64,000 bases of DNA from Plasmodium coatneyi (taxonomy: Eukaryota > Apicomplexa > Aconoidasida > Haemosporida > Plasmodiidae). The stretch spans positions 620,001 through 684,000 of the forward strand of contig NC_033569.1 of assembly GCF_001680005.1 (NCBI RefSeq). Direction: 5' to 3'. Shown one piece after another: positions 32,999 through 43,752 of this stretch. Each line of letters opens with the position of its first letter. Position 1 is the stretch's first letter. The notes under the pieces are model-generated. The model did not search any database. It saw nothing but the letters and a program-made list of their open reading frames with translations, and was not told the DNA's origin. Made by a program: the position numbers and the translations under genes.

Positions 32999-33901
32999 AT
33001 GATTCGGTGGAAGGCTTTCTCTAAAGTGAGGCACTTTTCCGGTCTCACCAAAGTAGTAAATTTGAGAGAGCACCAAGATGAGATAATCAGCTGCATAGAA
33101 AAGGTCAAAGTGGTGAACCCACTGGTGCATTGCATTACAAACAGAGTAACAACGGAAAAGGTGGCAAACAGTTTGCTAGCATTTGGTTCTTCTCCAGCCA
33201 TGATTGACAACCCAAAGGAAGTGGAACAATTTGCACAAATATCCTCCTGTACCTACTTCAACCTAGGTTTGCACACAAGTCAAGTGGATAACGTACAAGT
33301 GCTGGAAAAAATGAGACAGGAAAAAAAGAAGGAAGACTTTACTCTGATAATCGACCCAATAGCCGTAGGGGCAACACAGTACAGGACAGACCTAATCAAA
33401 GACATCATTGTTAAGTGCAAGCCAAATGTCATTAAAGGAAATGTAGCTGAAATATATTACCTAGATAAAGGAGAGTTTTTAGGAAAAGGGGTAGATAGCA
33501 ACAGTACTTCAGCACAAAGTGATATAATTGCTAGTGCAAGGAATGTTGCTTTGAAATATAACTGTGCAGTTGTAGTCACGTCGAAAGCAGATATCATTGT
33601 TAGCCCCTGCTCAAAATATGTATCCCAAATTAATTGCGATTTAAAAATTTTGACAAAAATTACCGGCTCGGGGTGTTCAGTTGGTGCACTGTGCGCTGCC
33701 GCAACTGCGGTTATTCCTCAGAACCCCTTTATAGCATGCACGGCTGCCACGCTGATTTACAAGTTGGCCGCTTTTAAGGCTTACGAAAAGGAGACAGGCC
33801 CAGGTACACTCAGCCATAAAATAATTGACAACATTTACTTTTATTCCAACAACCCGCACTTTATGAATTTTCAAATTGTGGACGTGTATGCGGGGAGCTG
33901 A
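32999..33901 (+). CDS. ThzK: Hydroxyethylthiazole kinase
   Basis: 300 residues, the usual size for ThiM-type kinases. The enzyme phosphorylates 4-methyl-5-(2-hydroxyethyl)thiazole so it can be joined to the pyrimidine moiety to make thiamine phosphate. Ribokinase-fold signatures: NPLVHCITNRVTTEKVAN (40-57), FGSSPAM (62-68) at the substrate site, IDPIAVGAT (118-126), KPNVIKGN (141-148) in place of the bacterial RGN motif, and ITGSGCSVGALCAA (221-234), which holds the catalytic Cys/anion hole near the C-terminus. The N-terminal 38 residues are basic and extend slightly beyond the bacterial enzyme. The start ATG lies directly after a T tract. Position between FtsH1 and gyrase B agrees with my recollection of gene order on P. 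falciparum chromosome 12. Confidence 0.94.
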   Translation: MIRWKAFSKVRHFSGLTKVVNLREHQDEIISCIEKVKVVNPLVHCITNRVTTEKVANSLLAFGSSPAMIDNPKEVEQFAQISSCTYFNLGLHTSQVDNVQVLEKMRQEKKKEDFTLIIDPIAVGATQYRTDLIKDIIVKCKPNVIKGNVAEIYYLDKGEFLGKGVDSNSTSAQSDIIASARNVALKYNCAVVVTSKADIIVSPCSKYVSQINCDLKILTKITGSGCSVGALCAAATAVIPQNPFIACTAATLIYKLAAFKAYEKETGPGTLSHKIIDNIYFYSNNPHFMNFQIVDVYAGS

Positions 33902-34251
33902 TTTGGCCAGCTAATTTGGGAGAACTATTTTTTGGGGAGCTGATCTGCGTCACCCCAACACGTCTTATGCTCCATTCGTGTGGTCCCCTCGGACTTCCCT
34001 TTTCCTGACCGCAACTTTGCCCATTATTCATAAGCAACAGAGACAAATAGTCAATTAACAGATTCGATAAAAAAAATGGTTTCAACCAAATGGTTGAGTC
34101 ATTTCCCCCGCTGGAACGAAAAAAAAGAAGACTACAGCGGGGGTGCCAAAGTGGCGTGCAATGTGATGCAAATAAAAGGTGTTCATAAAAAGGGCTAATG
34201 GAAGGGCTAAATTGCCTCACTACATTGTGTGTGTAAATGCCTCTCCGGAGG
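33902..34251. other. Short convergent intergenic region
   Basis: 350 bp between the 3' ends of the thiazole kinase and gyrase B genes. Both transcripts must terminate here or overlap. Nothing else is seen. Confidence 0.6.
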
Positions 34252-37236
34252 TCACCCAGGCGCAGGCGAATTCTCCAGAATGAAGCTTTTGCGCAACTTG
34301 GAGTCCTCCCCCATGAGGGAGAAGATCAAGTTGTTGGCCCGCATGGCGTCGTTAACAGTTACCCTAATCAGCTTGCGTACGCTCGGATCCATGGTGGTGC
34401 TCCACAGTTGGTCAGCCATCATCTCCCCGAGTCCCTTAAACCGTTGTATTTCGTACCGTTTGGAGAAGGTAAAAAATGCGTTACCACTCAGGGGGGAAGT
34501 GCTAATCGGGGTGTCCGTAGTCTGCGCGGCATTTGTGTTGTCCGTGTTGAGACCCTCCTTCTGCGTCACCCCGTCGGTGCTGTTGTATCGAAAGTTCAAA
34601 TTGTCCAAACTGGTCAAACCGTTAAGATGGTCGTCACTTGGGATGTTACCCCGACGGGTAAGCGCCCCCTTCCCCAAATCGACGCTCCTCTGTTCAGCGT
34701 GAGAAGACCTATCCTTCTCCAACAGTCCCAGTAGGACATTTAACTCATCATCTGAGTAGGTATGGATAAGTGTCTTAGAATTCCTTGTACTCACATTGAA
34801 CTGCTTCATTACTCTTTCCTTTATAGTGCTGTCAAAAAATCGGTTGTATGTGACTTTGTACAAAGGTGGACAGGCAACAAAGACATTTCCATTTTGTATA
34901 ATATTTTTTTGAAATCTGTATAGAAAGGTTAGGAGGAGTATTCGTATGTGTTCTCCATCCACGTCGGCATCCGTCATGATGATAATTTTTCCATACCTTA
35001 GGGGGGTATCAAAAATGGGCGTTTTCTTTTTATTCACCATTGCGTTGTTAACTTGTCCATTTTCCTTCTTGCAATTTTTTAAATCATATTTTTTTTTGAG
35101 ATCTTTTTTTTTATTATTGAGCATATTTTTCCCCTTGGCCATTTTGCTGTTCTCACAACTGACACTCAACCCGATGGCCGTTATTAGAGATTTCAATTCC
35201 GAGTTTTCAAATATCCTTTTATTATTTTTAATTTTCTCTACGTTAAGTATTTTTCCCTTCAGAGGGAGAATCGCCTGTATTTCTCTATTCCTGGCTTGTT
35301 TAGCACTTCCTGCAGCACTATCCCCCTCGACGATGAAAATTTCATTACGATTTATGTCGTCACTTATGCAGTCAACTAATTTTCCAGGCAATATGGTCGA
35401 ATAATACTGATTATTTTTAGACCTGATTAAATCTCTGGCTGCCTTGGCTTCCTCATCACTTACCTTAGCCTGTAATGCCTTCAAATAAATTGTGTTAAGC
35501 AAATTCGGTTCGAAATCGAAAATTTCAGACAATTTCTCAAAAATGGCACTTTCCAAAATGGGTTTTAAAAAGTGGGAGCCGAGTTTAGTTTTTGTCTGCC
35601 CTTCAAATTCTGGGTTATTCATTTTGATCGACAAAATGGCTGTCATTCCTTCCCTTATGTACTCTCCTGGTATGTTCACAAAATTTTTTGTTGCCTCGTT
35701 TTTTTTTATATTAAAATTTACACACCTGCTGATGGCATACTTCATCGCATCTACGTGGGTCCCTCCATCCGTCGTGTTTACATTATTCACAAAGCTGACG
35801 ATATACTCATGGTACTGACCTTGTGTCCATTTCAGTCTTAAATCTATATGAACATTTTTCTGGTGACAGGAGATGCTAATAATTTTATTACTGTCTTTGA
35901 ACAGGCTTGCTTTATTTTTCGTTAAGCTTTCCATGTACTCGTTTAGCCCCCCCTCGTGCTTTATCACTTCGTAGGGGTAGAAATCCATATTGTTGTGATC
36001 CGCTGCGTCTACAGGAAGGGTCCTTTTCTCATCCGACGCGTCCACCGCATCCGCTTCGTTCACCTTGGAGATTGGAACTGACGCCGCAGCTTTCTTAGCC
36101 GCCCTTTCATCGTAAAAGTAGAAAGTGAGCCTTTCATTCAGGTAGGCCAGTTGGTGGATCCTATTTTTTATCAGCTCCGCATTATGCCTAATGCTGTTCT
36201 TAAATATGCTGTGGTCCGGCTTGTAATGTATCTGTGTACCTCTCTTGCTAACTGGGCAGTCCCGAACACTTAGAGGGGTTGCTACTTTTCCCTTTTCCAA
36301 TTCGATGCTGTGAATTTTGCCACTTCTAAAAACATTTACTTTCATGAAACTGCTCAGGGCGTTGGCAACGGACAGTCCGACTCCGTGGAGACCGGACGAA
36401 AATCTGTACATTTGGGATGCACTTTTTTCGGATGGTTCCTTTTCGTTTTTTTTTTTGGAAATTTTTTCGTCCAACTTTTCCACCAGCTTTGCCTTTCCCT
36501 TCTGCTCCCCCTTTGCACCCCGTTCGTCTTTCCCGACTTCACCGCTCAGGCTTGCCACGGAGGTTCTCTCCGCCAACTCCTCAGCAGCTTCGTCATCGAC
36601 AAACTTCGCCCCGGAATGCAAAACAGTCAGAACCGTTTCTAGAGCCGACTTTTTTGTCTTCTCATGAATGTCACAGGGTATGCCCCTTCCATTATCTTCT
36701 ATCGTAACACTCTCATCTTCGTGAATAACAATTTTAATTTCATTGCACTCGAAGTTATTATATTCGTCTACCGAGTTGTCAATAATTTCAAACAATATTT
36801 GGTGTAGCCCTTTCACGTCTGTATTTCCGATGTACATGCCAGGTCTCTTCCTCACTGCTTCCAGTCCCTCCAAAATGACGATGTCCTTTGCGTCATAGTC
36901 GTTACAACGGAAGGGATGACGGTTTTTGTGCTGCTCTCGTCTTTTCCCTTTTATTTTATCCGCACCTATGATGTTTGTAAGAAAGTAGTATTGTTTTCTC
37001 TTCTTCACTTTTTTCCTATCATATGTACTTCTTTTTTGTGAAAATGTTGCCACATCACTGGGTGGTGGTGGACAGGGTTCTTTCCCCTTTACTTCCCTTC
37101 TGAGGAATTTCCATCCTCTCAAACGGCCGGTCGTGGAGATGCCAGCGCGGCATGTTTTCCCCTTCGTACGAGTCAATAGGTGTTCCACTAGGAGGGCGAA
37201 AATCGGAAGGGACTTCGCCAGCCGCATGTTCATCAT
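34252..37236 (-). CDS. GyrB: DNA gyrase subunit B, apicoplast
   Basis: 994 residues. The ATPase subunit of the gyrase that supercoils the circular apicoplast genome. Residues 1-21 form a hydrophobic signal-like segment and 22-115 a basic transit-like stretch, the bipartite leader expected for apicoplast import. The GHKL ATPase domain starts near 118: N-box IIDNSVDE (151-158), DNGRGIP (181-187), G2 box GLHGVGLSV (282-290), and QTK loop (547-549). The TOPRIM domain has EGDSAAGSAKQARNR (637-651) and DADVDGEH (756-763), which carry the metal-binding acids. A C-terminal block has the family RFKGLGEMM and LWSTTMDP elements. Compared with bacteria there is a charged insert of about 60 residues at 213-275 in the ATP-lid region, a Lys-rich insert at about 697-740, and another at about 845-905. 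The partner GyrA is not in the window. Confidence 0.95.
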   Translation of the reverse strand: MMNMRLAKSLPIFALLVEHLLTRTKGKTCRAGISTTGRLRGWKFLRREVKGKEPCPPPPSDVATFSQKRSTYDRKKVKKRKQYYFLTNIIGADKIKGKRREQHKNRHPFRCNDYDAKDIVILEGLEAVRKRPGMYIGNTDVKGLHQILFEIIDNSVDEYNNFECNEIKIVIHEDESVTIEDNGRGIPCDIHEKTKKSALETVLTVLHSGAKFVDDEAAEELAERTSVASLSGEVGKDERGAKGEQKGKAKLVEKLDEKISKKKNEKEPSEKSASQMYRFSSGLHGVGLSVANALSSFMKVNVFRSGKIHSIELEKGKVATPLSVRDCPVSKRGTQIHYKPDHSIFKNSIRHNAELIKNRIHQLAYLNERLTFYFYDERAAKKAAASVPISKVNEADAVDASDEKRTLPVDAADHNNMDFYPYEVIKHEGGLNEYMESLTKNKASLFKDSNKIISISCHQKNVHIDLRLKWTQGQYHEYIVSFVNNVNTTDGGTHVDAMKYAISRCVNFNIKKNEATKNFVNIPGEYIREGMTAILSIKMNNPEFEGQTKTKLGSHFLKPILESAIFEKLSEIFDFEPNLLNTIYLKALQAKVSDEEAKAARDLIRSKNNQYYSTILPGKLVDCISDDINRNEIFIVEGDSAAGSAKQARNREIQAILPLKGKILNVEKIKNNKRIFENSELKSLITAIGLSVSCENSKMAKGKNMLNNKKKDLKKKYDLKNCKKENGQVNNAMVNKKKTPIFDTPLRYGKIIIMTDADVDGEHIRILLLTFLYRFQKNIIQNGNVFVACPPLYKVTYNRFFDSTIKERVMKQFNVSTRNSKTLIHTYSDDELNVLLGLLEKDRSSHAEQRSVDLGKGALTRRGNIPSDDHLNGLTSLDNLNFRYNSTDGVTQKEGLNTDNTNAAQTTDTPISTSPLSGNAFFTFSKRYEIQRFKGLGEMMADQLWSTTMDPSVRKLIRVTVNDAMRANNLIFSLMGEDSKLRKSFILENSPAPG

Positions 37237-38438
37237 AAGTTAGCTCGTAAGCTATTGGGCGCGTTTAATTCCAGCCACTTGGGGGAAGCAGCATTAATTA
37301 CCTCCTCCAAGCCACCGTTTTCAAACATCACAGTGAAACTTCTCCTTTTATTTCTTATATCCCTTTTATTATTTTTTTTTTTTTTCTCCTTTTTTTTTTT
37401 GGCTGTCCCCCCCCTCCTGATTCACTCCCGTGATCGGCATTTCATTTCAGCGCAAAAAATGGCTAGCCCAATTGTCAGCCGGGAGGGGAATAACAGAGCA
37501 AGGAGGCGAAGTAGCGGCTACACATTGAGTACCATTAGCGGAATGTACAATTTTGTGTGCAAGAGAAAGAAAAAAAAGTATGCATTAATGCGAGGGAGCT
37601 AACCCCTCTGTACCATGTGAAACGCCTCATTTTTAGAAAAAACTGGCTGTGAAGGTCACCACCGTTTACCCCACCTTGGGCCACCGGTATTCCCCTGTAA
37701 ACGCACCTACACCTTTACAACTTCGCCCGAAGGAATCATCACAAGGAAAGTGTAAATTATTACCTGTTCTTATTACCCCCTTTTATTTAACTGTGCCATA
37801 AATACACTAAAAAGAACAACTCCATTTTGGCATGCAAAGTGGACTTGGAAAATAAAAAAAAAGTCTACCCCAATTTCGCCGCAATATCGCTGTCCCGCCT
37901 ATCTTATTGAACTCCTCAGAAGAAAAAAAAAAGACAAAAAGGGGAAGGGGCAGATCATTTTTTCCATTTCCTTCGCTTTAACATTAATGCGCATATAATT
38001 ATTTTGGATGGGCTGTCATATTCGTGATGTGCCACCAAAAAATGATAACAATATTCAGACTGCTTTTCTCTTATGTTCTCTCCCAAAAAAATTTCCCCTC
38101 ACAATGAAACTTAATTAGTTTCTCCAACTTTAAACGCTCCAAGAGCAGTCAATTTATCTACTCGTCAATGTCGCAGGAGGTGTATGTACAGGTTCGCCCG
38201 CACAGTGTGCACGTGTGTATATACGCTTCTGCGTCGTTTCACCTATTTTTGATGATGGCTTGGGGTATTCCCTTCAATTTTGCTCCCTCCATGTTATTCA
38301 GGGGGGTTACGTGTATTGGTGGGATAGACCTAAACCAATTATTTACCATCGCTTTGATGAGCAAATACATTCACGCAGTCACACCTACACAAATTGTATC
38401 CTGTTTAACCCACGCCCACATCACAACGGGTCGAAACA
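37237..38438. promoter_or_regulatory. Divergent intergenic region between gyrase B and the small coiled-coil gene
   Basis: 1.2 kb with T tracts at 37370-37401 and A runs at 37855-37862 and 37922-37931. If the small downstream gene is spliced, its first exon (ATG at 38168) falls inside this stretch. Otherwise no coding signal. Confidence 0.5.
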
Positions 38439-38999
38439 ATGGCGCCCCTTTTTCTTCTCCTAATTTTGACCATTTGTGTGCAGAGCATGGATCCAACAAA
38501 AAAGGGGAATGAAAATTTCCCGCAGAGAAATCAGATAAATGAAGAAACCAACTTTGACTCAGCATTCCCAGCATTCAACATACACTACAATGTTGAACCG
38601 AAGGACTGGAGGCACATAGAGTTGGTAGAAAAGGAGAAAAATGACTTCCTGCTTGACATTAAAAACGAAATAAAGTTAATGGAAGAAGATAAAAACAAAA
38701 TAAATTATGTGCTGAATGTTCAGAAGCAGCAATTGGAAGAGTTGCAATTTTTGCTAAATCGCATGAAACACATTAAAAGGAAGAGTCTCATGGGAGGATA
38801 TGGGGAAAAGAAACTCAAAGTGGACCTTGTTGCCATGCCGCGGTACCTAAGGACTGGCACTGTTTTAAGCGTTGACACCCTTGGTGAAGAAAATATACTA
38901 AAGGCATTTAACGAACTACACAATTATAACTTAGACAAGTCCAGATTAACAAACCGGGGGAGTTTCTACCACACTTTGGCAGAACAGTGGGTTGGATGA
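38439..38999 (+). CDS. Small coiled-coil protein, possibly SKA1-like
   Basis: The open frame gives up to 186 residues. Two starts are possible. Read as one exon it begins MAPLFLLLILTICVQS, which looks like a signal peptide. However, this same stretch is a pyrimidine-rich tract ending in GTGCAG, a good splice acceptor at about 38485. An upstream ATG at 38168 (MSQE, followed by GTGTAT) joins to it in phase, giving a protein without a signal sequence. The body is an acidic helix with a coiled coil (residues about 62-112), a basic linker, then a compact C-terminal segment beginning VDLVAMPRYLR. That segment recalls the start of the SKA1 winged-helix microtubule-binding domain (V/I-P-x-Y-M-K). If it is SKA1-like, the domain is only partly covered, and a further exon would be expected that I cannot find. 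Function is inference. Confidence 0.55.
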   Translation: MAPLFLLLILTICVQSMDPTKKGNENFPQRNQINEETNFDSAFPAFNIHYNVEPKDWRHIELVEKEKNDFLLDIKNEIKLMEEDKNKINYVLNVQKQQLEELQFLLNRMKHIKRKSLMGGYGEKKLKVDLVAMPRYLRTGTVLSVDTLGEENILKAFNELHNYNLDKSRLTNRGSFYHTLAEQWVG

Positions 39000-40710
39000 A
39001 GCCAGAAAAAGGGGGGAAGAAAAATGGATTTCCGAGATGGGCGCCGTGGGGTGCGTGTAATAGGGCTTTTTTTTTTTACCCATGTGATTGAATTGTGCCG
39101 AGGCAAAAAAAAAAAAATGCCTCAACTGCGGTTAAGCAGTTGGCCTCTGTCTTTTCGCTTTCTTAGCTGCTATCTTCGCTTCGGCCCATATTGTTGCGCA
39201 CCTTTTTTCCAAATGTTTGCAAAGAGCGCGCGCCACCGGGGATCAGAGCACCGCTCTTCTGTGCTGCCATACACTTTGGCCAGACCACCCCTTGAAGGCT
39301 CTCGCCAACGGGAGCCGCTAAACGTTTAGTCTAATCAAACTTAAAATCGTTTCTAAATTGAAACGACGGAAGTTACGAACTGTGCACTGCGTTTTAATTA
39401 GTGGAACAAAAAAATGGCACAACAGGAATGGAGGGAAAGTGATCGGAAAAAAAAAGGGGGGGAAATGGAAAAAAAACGAAAAAATTCGGAAGGATTCCCC
39501 GATTGGTATGCACACAAACTGTCCTACACGAATTAGCACTAACGTTGAACAGAGGCATAAAAAAAAATAATAATCATAAAATTGTGAAGCAGCTATATAA
39601 AGGAACGGGCGAAGCCCTTTTTTTGGTGGTTGTTCCTTATTTGGGTTGTTGTGCTTCCCTTTTATTGCATAATTCCCATTTATTGTGTGTGTACACTGCT
39701 CCATTCTTTTTATTTAAAAATTTTAGCGGGGTAGATTGATATTTTATTTTTTTTTTTTTTGTTTAATGTGCCAGTGTTTGTCCTTCAGAATATTGATTTT
39801 TTCGTACATACACATGTGTGACATGGTAAAAAATTTGTGTAATTGTGTACACAGTTCCCTTTTTTTTTTTTTTTCAATTTTTTCTCTGTGACCAATTTTT
39901 TCGGGCCTTTTCCTTTTTTTTGGACAATTCTTTTTTATGCAATTTTCCTTTGACACATTTTTTGTGACAAAATTTATATTAGGGCAATTTTTTTTTTTTT
40001 TGTGGACAATTATTTTTTTTTTTTTTGTGGACAATTATTTTTTTTTTTTTTGTGGACAATTATTTTTTTTTTTTTTGTGGACAATTATTTTTTTTTTTTT
40101 TGCAATTTTTTCTCTGTGTGACAAAATTTATATTAGGGCATTATTTTTTTTCTTTGGACATTTTTTTTTATTGAACACGTAAAATGATCATTAAATTTTT
40201 TTGTTATAGTTTTTTACCTTCATAACATTTTTTTTCCTTTGTAATTTTTTCTGTGTGACACATTTATTAGAGCATTTTCTTTTTCTTTGGACAACTTTTT
40301 CTGTGACAAATTTATATTAGGTCACTTCTTTTTTTTTTTTTTGCGAAGGAGAAGAAGCGCGCATATGTGATGTGATACTGGTGGGCGCTAGAAATGGACA
40401 ACTTTGCGCGCAAAAAAAAAAAAAGCAGTAAAAGCCTTATTTGGAGCCTTTTTTTTTGTGGACGCTTATCTTAGCAACACCTGTGTAAACTAAAAAAAAA
40501 TTTTTTGAACTTATGTTGATTCCACACAAACATGTAAACAATTTAATACAAAACAAAACAAGAAAAAAAAGAAAAAAAAAAAGAAAAAGCGAAGAAAGAA
40601 TGGAAAAAAAGAAATGAAGGAAGGGAAGTCCTTCTGTTCTTATACTGCACAGACCTTGTGGTTATTTATGTCTTTCAGAGGGGAACTTATTCAATGTTCT
40701 ACATGCCATG
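39000..40710. other. Left boundary of the KIR island: AT-rich, repeat-laden spacer
   Basis: 1.7 kb between the last conserved gene and the 3' end of KIR-1. No gene is seen. It holds the T-rich GTGGACAATT repeats (listed separately), and A-rich tracts at 40560-40600. Around 39,625-39,715 it also holds a stretch resembling, in the same orientation, 50,505-50,580 on the other side of KIR-2 (TGTTGTGCTTCCCTTTTATTG shared core). Confidence 0.6.
39935..40345. repeat. T-rich tandem repeat with GTGGACAATT core
   Basis: At 39995-40100 a unit of about 28 bp, a run of 12-14 T followed by GTGGACAATTA, repeats about four to five times. It is flanked on both sides by copies of a longer element reading GCAATTTT...CTGTGTGACAAAATTTATATTAGGGCA (about 39937-39990 and 40100-40142), with two decayed copies to about 40330. 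The reverse complement of the same elements lies at 49,995-50,290, so KIR-1 and KIR-2 have matching 3' flanks. Confidence 0.85.
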
Positions 40711-42826
40711 CTACATTTGATGGTAACTTATATTCTTTCTATTCCGCACTTTATTGTTCGCTTTTCCTCTTTGGCCAGGTAGTGGTCGTAGCCGTTCATT
40801 ATGTAAAGTAGAATCATCTGTAGAATCTGCTGCTGAATACACTGTCGAGACGTCCGTAGAATCGTATGTTGAATTATATTTTGAGTCTGTTGTTGAATCA
40901 CTCTCTGTGAACAAATCATTGTTGCGCTCGGTGGATGATCTTTTCCTTCTTGTGTTGCTTCTTCCACGGCCGCTTCCAAATTGGTTCACTAATTTGTTAT
41001 GGAACCAAGAAGGTAAAAGATCATACTAAATAAAAGGGGAAAGAAGAGAAAGAGTGTCAGGGGTGGAAATATGAATTATATATATATTCATATATGTATG
41101 TGGACATATATATATATTCCTATTATGTCTATTACTTTATATAAAGCATAAGCAACTGCTGGTAATCCTAATGTTCTGGCAATTGTACCAGACACGGCAG
41201 CGGCGACGGCGTTGCTTGGACATTCTGATGTATGTTTTAAAGAACATTTTAATTGTATTAGTTCCTGAAGACTATGCTCTTTAGCCATTCGCCCAAAATC
41301 TGTACACCATTTTTCATCCTTATCACCTTCACAGTGTCCTTTCATATATTTATAGGCTGAAAGAGCTCCGTCGAGGTAAGTGGAATATTCTTCCTTTTTG
41401 CAGTTAGAGTCGGAAGTTTGGGGATTTTTTGTGCATTCCTGTATAGTTGCATAGTCCCGAGAGTACTTATATATTTTTTCCATCTCCTCGAAAATGTCCT
41501 TACTAATACCCTCGTATATATTACTACAACTTCCCGTAACCATTAAGTCCTCCAATTTATTGTATACTTCACTCATAGCTTCGGAGAATTGTGTAGAATC
41601 CTTCATCGTGCTGAATAGAGTACCCCCCATCCAATAATAAAAAAATTTACACTTATCATCCATGGACAAATTGCTTATTTCCATTTTAGGCGCCTTACAG
41701 TAGGCACCCATAACTGCGTCGGCATAACTTCCACTGCCTTGGAATTTCTGCACTACACTCTGAAGCCCAGTTTTTACATTATTTACGTCACCTTCCTGAC
41801 CACTACAAAATTCCTGATCACTACTATCGAAAGTATTGTACGCGCACCGTGAGGGTAATTTCTTCGAGCACCGTTCCTATGAATGTAGTTAAGGAGGAAT
41901 GTACATACAGTGTATATTTCTATTATACTATGGAAACAATATTACATGAATAGTATGTGAACATATATGTCCATTTTGAGCATATGGAAGTAACCTTCAG
42001 TAGTTGCTGTGCCCTCTCCGCCGTTGCTTCAGGTCTCGATGCCCTTGCAGGACATGTTGTAGTAAGCAGTTTTTCCGGGTCGTACTGATTATGCTTCTGT
42101 GCAAGATCCGTACAATATGGATTACCCTTATCGCGCGTACAGTCATTTTGTACACCTTTATAAACTGTAATAATCCTCTGCAAATGGTTCATATATTTCT
42201 GCACGCACGAAGATCCATCATCCTTCAAAAGTCTCAGTATATCATTATAGTCGTACCAGTATTCGAATACTATTTTCCTGCCCTTGATAGTTCCCTCATC
42301 CATACTGCTAGTATCTAACATTTCACATTTATGTTTCTGCAGAAACTTCTCCAATGCAGTGATCACTTCATCTATTACATCGGAGAATGAGCATCCTTTG
42401 ACTTCCTTCATTAATTTGTCCAAAGCCCAGTAAAATAAGAAATTACACTTTTCCTTAAATGACGTACCCCCTTTTTCTTCTTGGGATATGCAACTGGAGG
42501 CCTTCCAAATTTTATCCTTATAGCTGTTAATTTCGGTACATTTGTCTAAAGCACTTTCTAACTCCTGCTTGAATTCACTATCACATTCACCACAGTCCTC
42601 ACAGCTATTTTCAAACTTATTATAGAATTCCCTATATGATGTTAATTTCTGTAAATCCCCATCCTACAAATGTAACGAAAAAAATGTACACATATGTTTT
42701 CCTCCGTATTTTTATATTTTTATTATAGTATGGATGTTGTACTACAAAAAATTTATGTATATGTCCACGTTGAACAGGAAGAGAACGAACCCCTAGCGTT
42801 CCCTCTCCTTCTGCCGATCCTGTCAT
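40711..42826 (-). CDS. kir: KIR-1: variant antigen of the KIR/PIR superfamily, two-module form
   Basis: Exons on the minus strand: 42663-41995, 41876-41136 and 41025-40711, all phase 0, with standard GT...AG introns (118 and 110 bp). The first coding exon is not proven; the best candidate is the ATG at 42826 (MTGSAEGEG) spliced to 42663. The two large exons each encode a Cys-rich PIR module. Each contains the family's Cys-x-FxYW element (NFLFYWALDKL and KFFYYWMGGTL), and the second opens with CSKKLPSRCAY. The second module ends in the membrane segment GLPAVAYALYK right at the splice donor. The last exon is the cytoplasmic tail: YDLLPSWF, a basic stretch, then D/S-S-T repeats, ending ISYHQM. 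KIR proteins are thought to reach the infected red cell surface and vary between parasites. Total about 575 residues plus exon 1. Confidence 0.85.
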
Positions 42827-43752
42827 TATGTTCCTATGTACACTTATTTCGTATATAAATATTTTAGTGTACAACCCCTTATGTACTGAATTACATGAAA
42901 TATACCGTATGTATATATTGCATATATATGTAGATATAAGAATTATCCGCCGCCCCTTCTTATGATTACATATATAAATTGAACTCCTTATTTCTTCCTA
43001 ATAATGTGCACAAATTCGTACAAGCATCCAAGTAATCATAATGTATTGTATACATATATGTGCATGCATCAAAATTATTATATGTATATACAAGAACACC
43101 ATTTCCCCTTTTATCAAAATTTTCATGATACATTATTAATACATTTTCTATTTTTGTGCTACGAAAATTAATAAAAAATTATTATCATATATAGTATGGC
43201 GAATATGTACAGAGCAACATTCTTTCCTATTTAAATATACACACATTTATACATATATACTACAGAGCGTACATTTATACAATGTGGTGAAAGAAAGTAG
43301 ATATGATGCGCAAAGAATTGTATTCATTATTTACTAAGAGGAATGTACCAGATTTCATAATAACACCTTATAATATACTCCATTCTCATCATTTATTATC
43401 ATTTAATAATAATAACTGCTTCTCTTCCTTCATCTTTCACTGCTTGTTAGTTTATTATTAATAGGTCATTTATATAAAAAATGAGTACCACATTACTTGA
43501 ATTTTCTCCCTACTCCTTCATCCAATGCACACTACACTACCACGTTTTTATTTACCTACACACCTCATCTCTTTTCTTTACTTTTTTCCTTCCCTCTTCC
43601 AGATGAGTTTACCCTAAATAACCTATAAATATATATTGGATGTGTACACTCAGCACGAATTGAGCATCCTTTCTCATAAATTGATATCACATTCTACGTA
43701 TTAATACACTTTCCTCGATTATTCAGCTTTTATATGTTCACAATGGATAGGA
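42827..43752. other. AT-rich spacer between KIR-1 and the telomere-like array
   Basis: About 0.9 kb with scattered TATATGTA and ATACATATAT strings and no open frame of note. As the upstream side of KIR-1 it should contain that gene's promoter. Nothing else is recognised. Confidence 0.55.

Noticed and set aside
37255..37602. 115-residue plus-strand frame with a hydrophobic Leu/Phe core
   Set aside because: The core is a poly(T) tract and the remainder is ordinary intergenic sequence; no family likeness.
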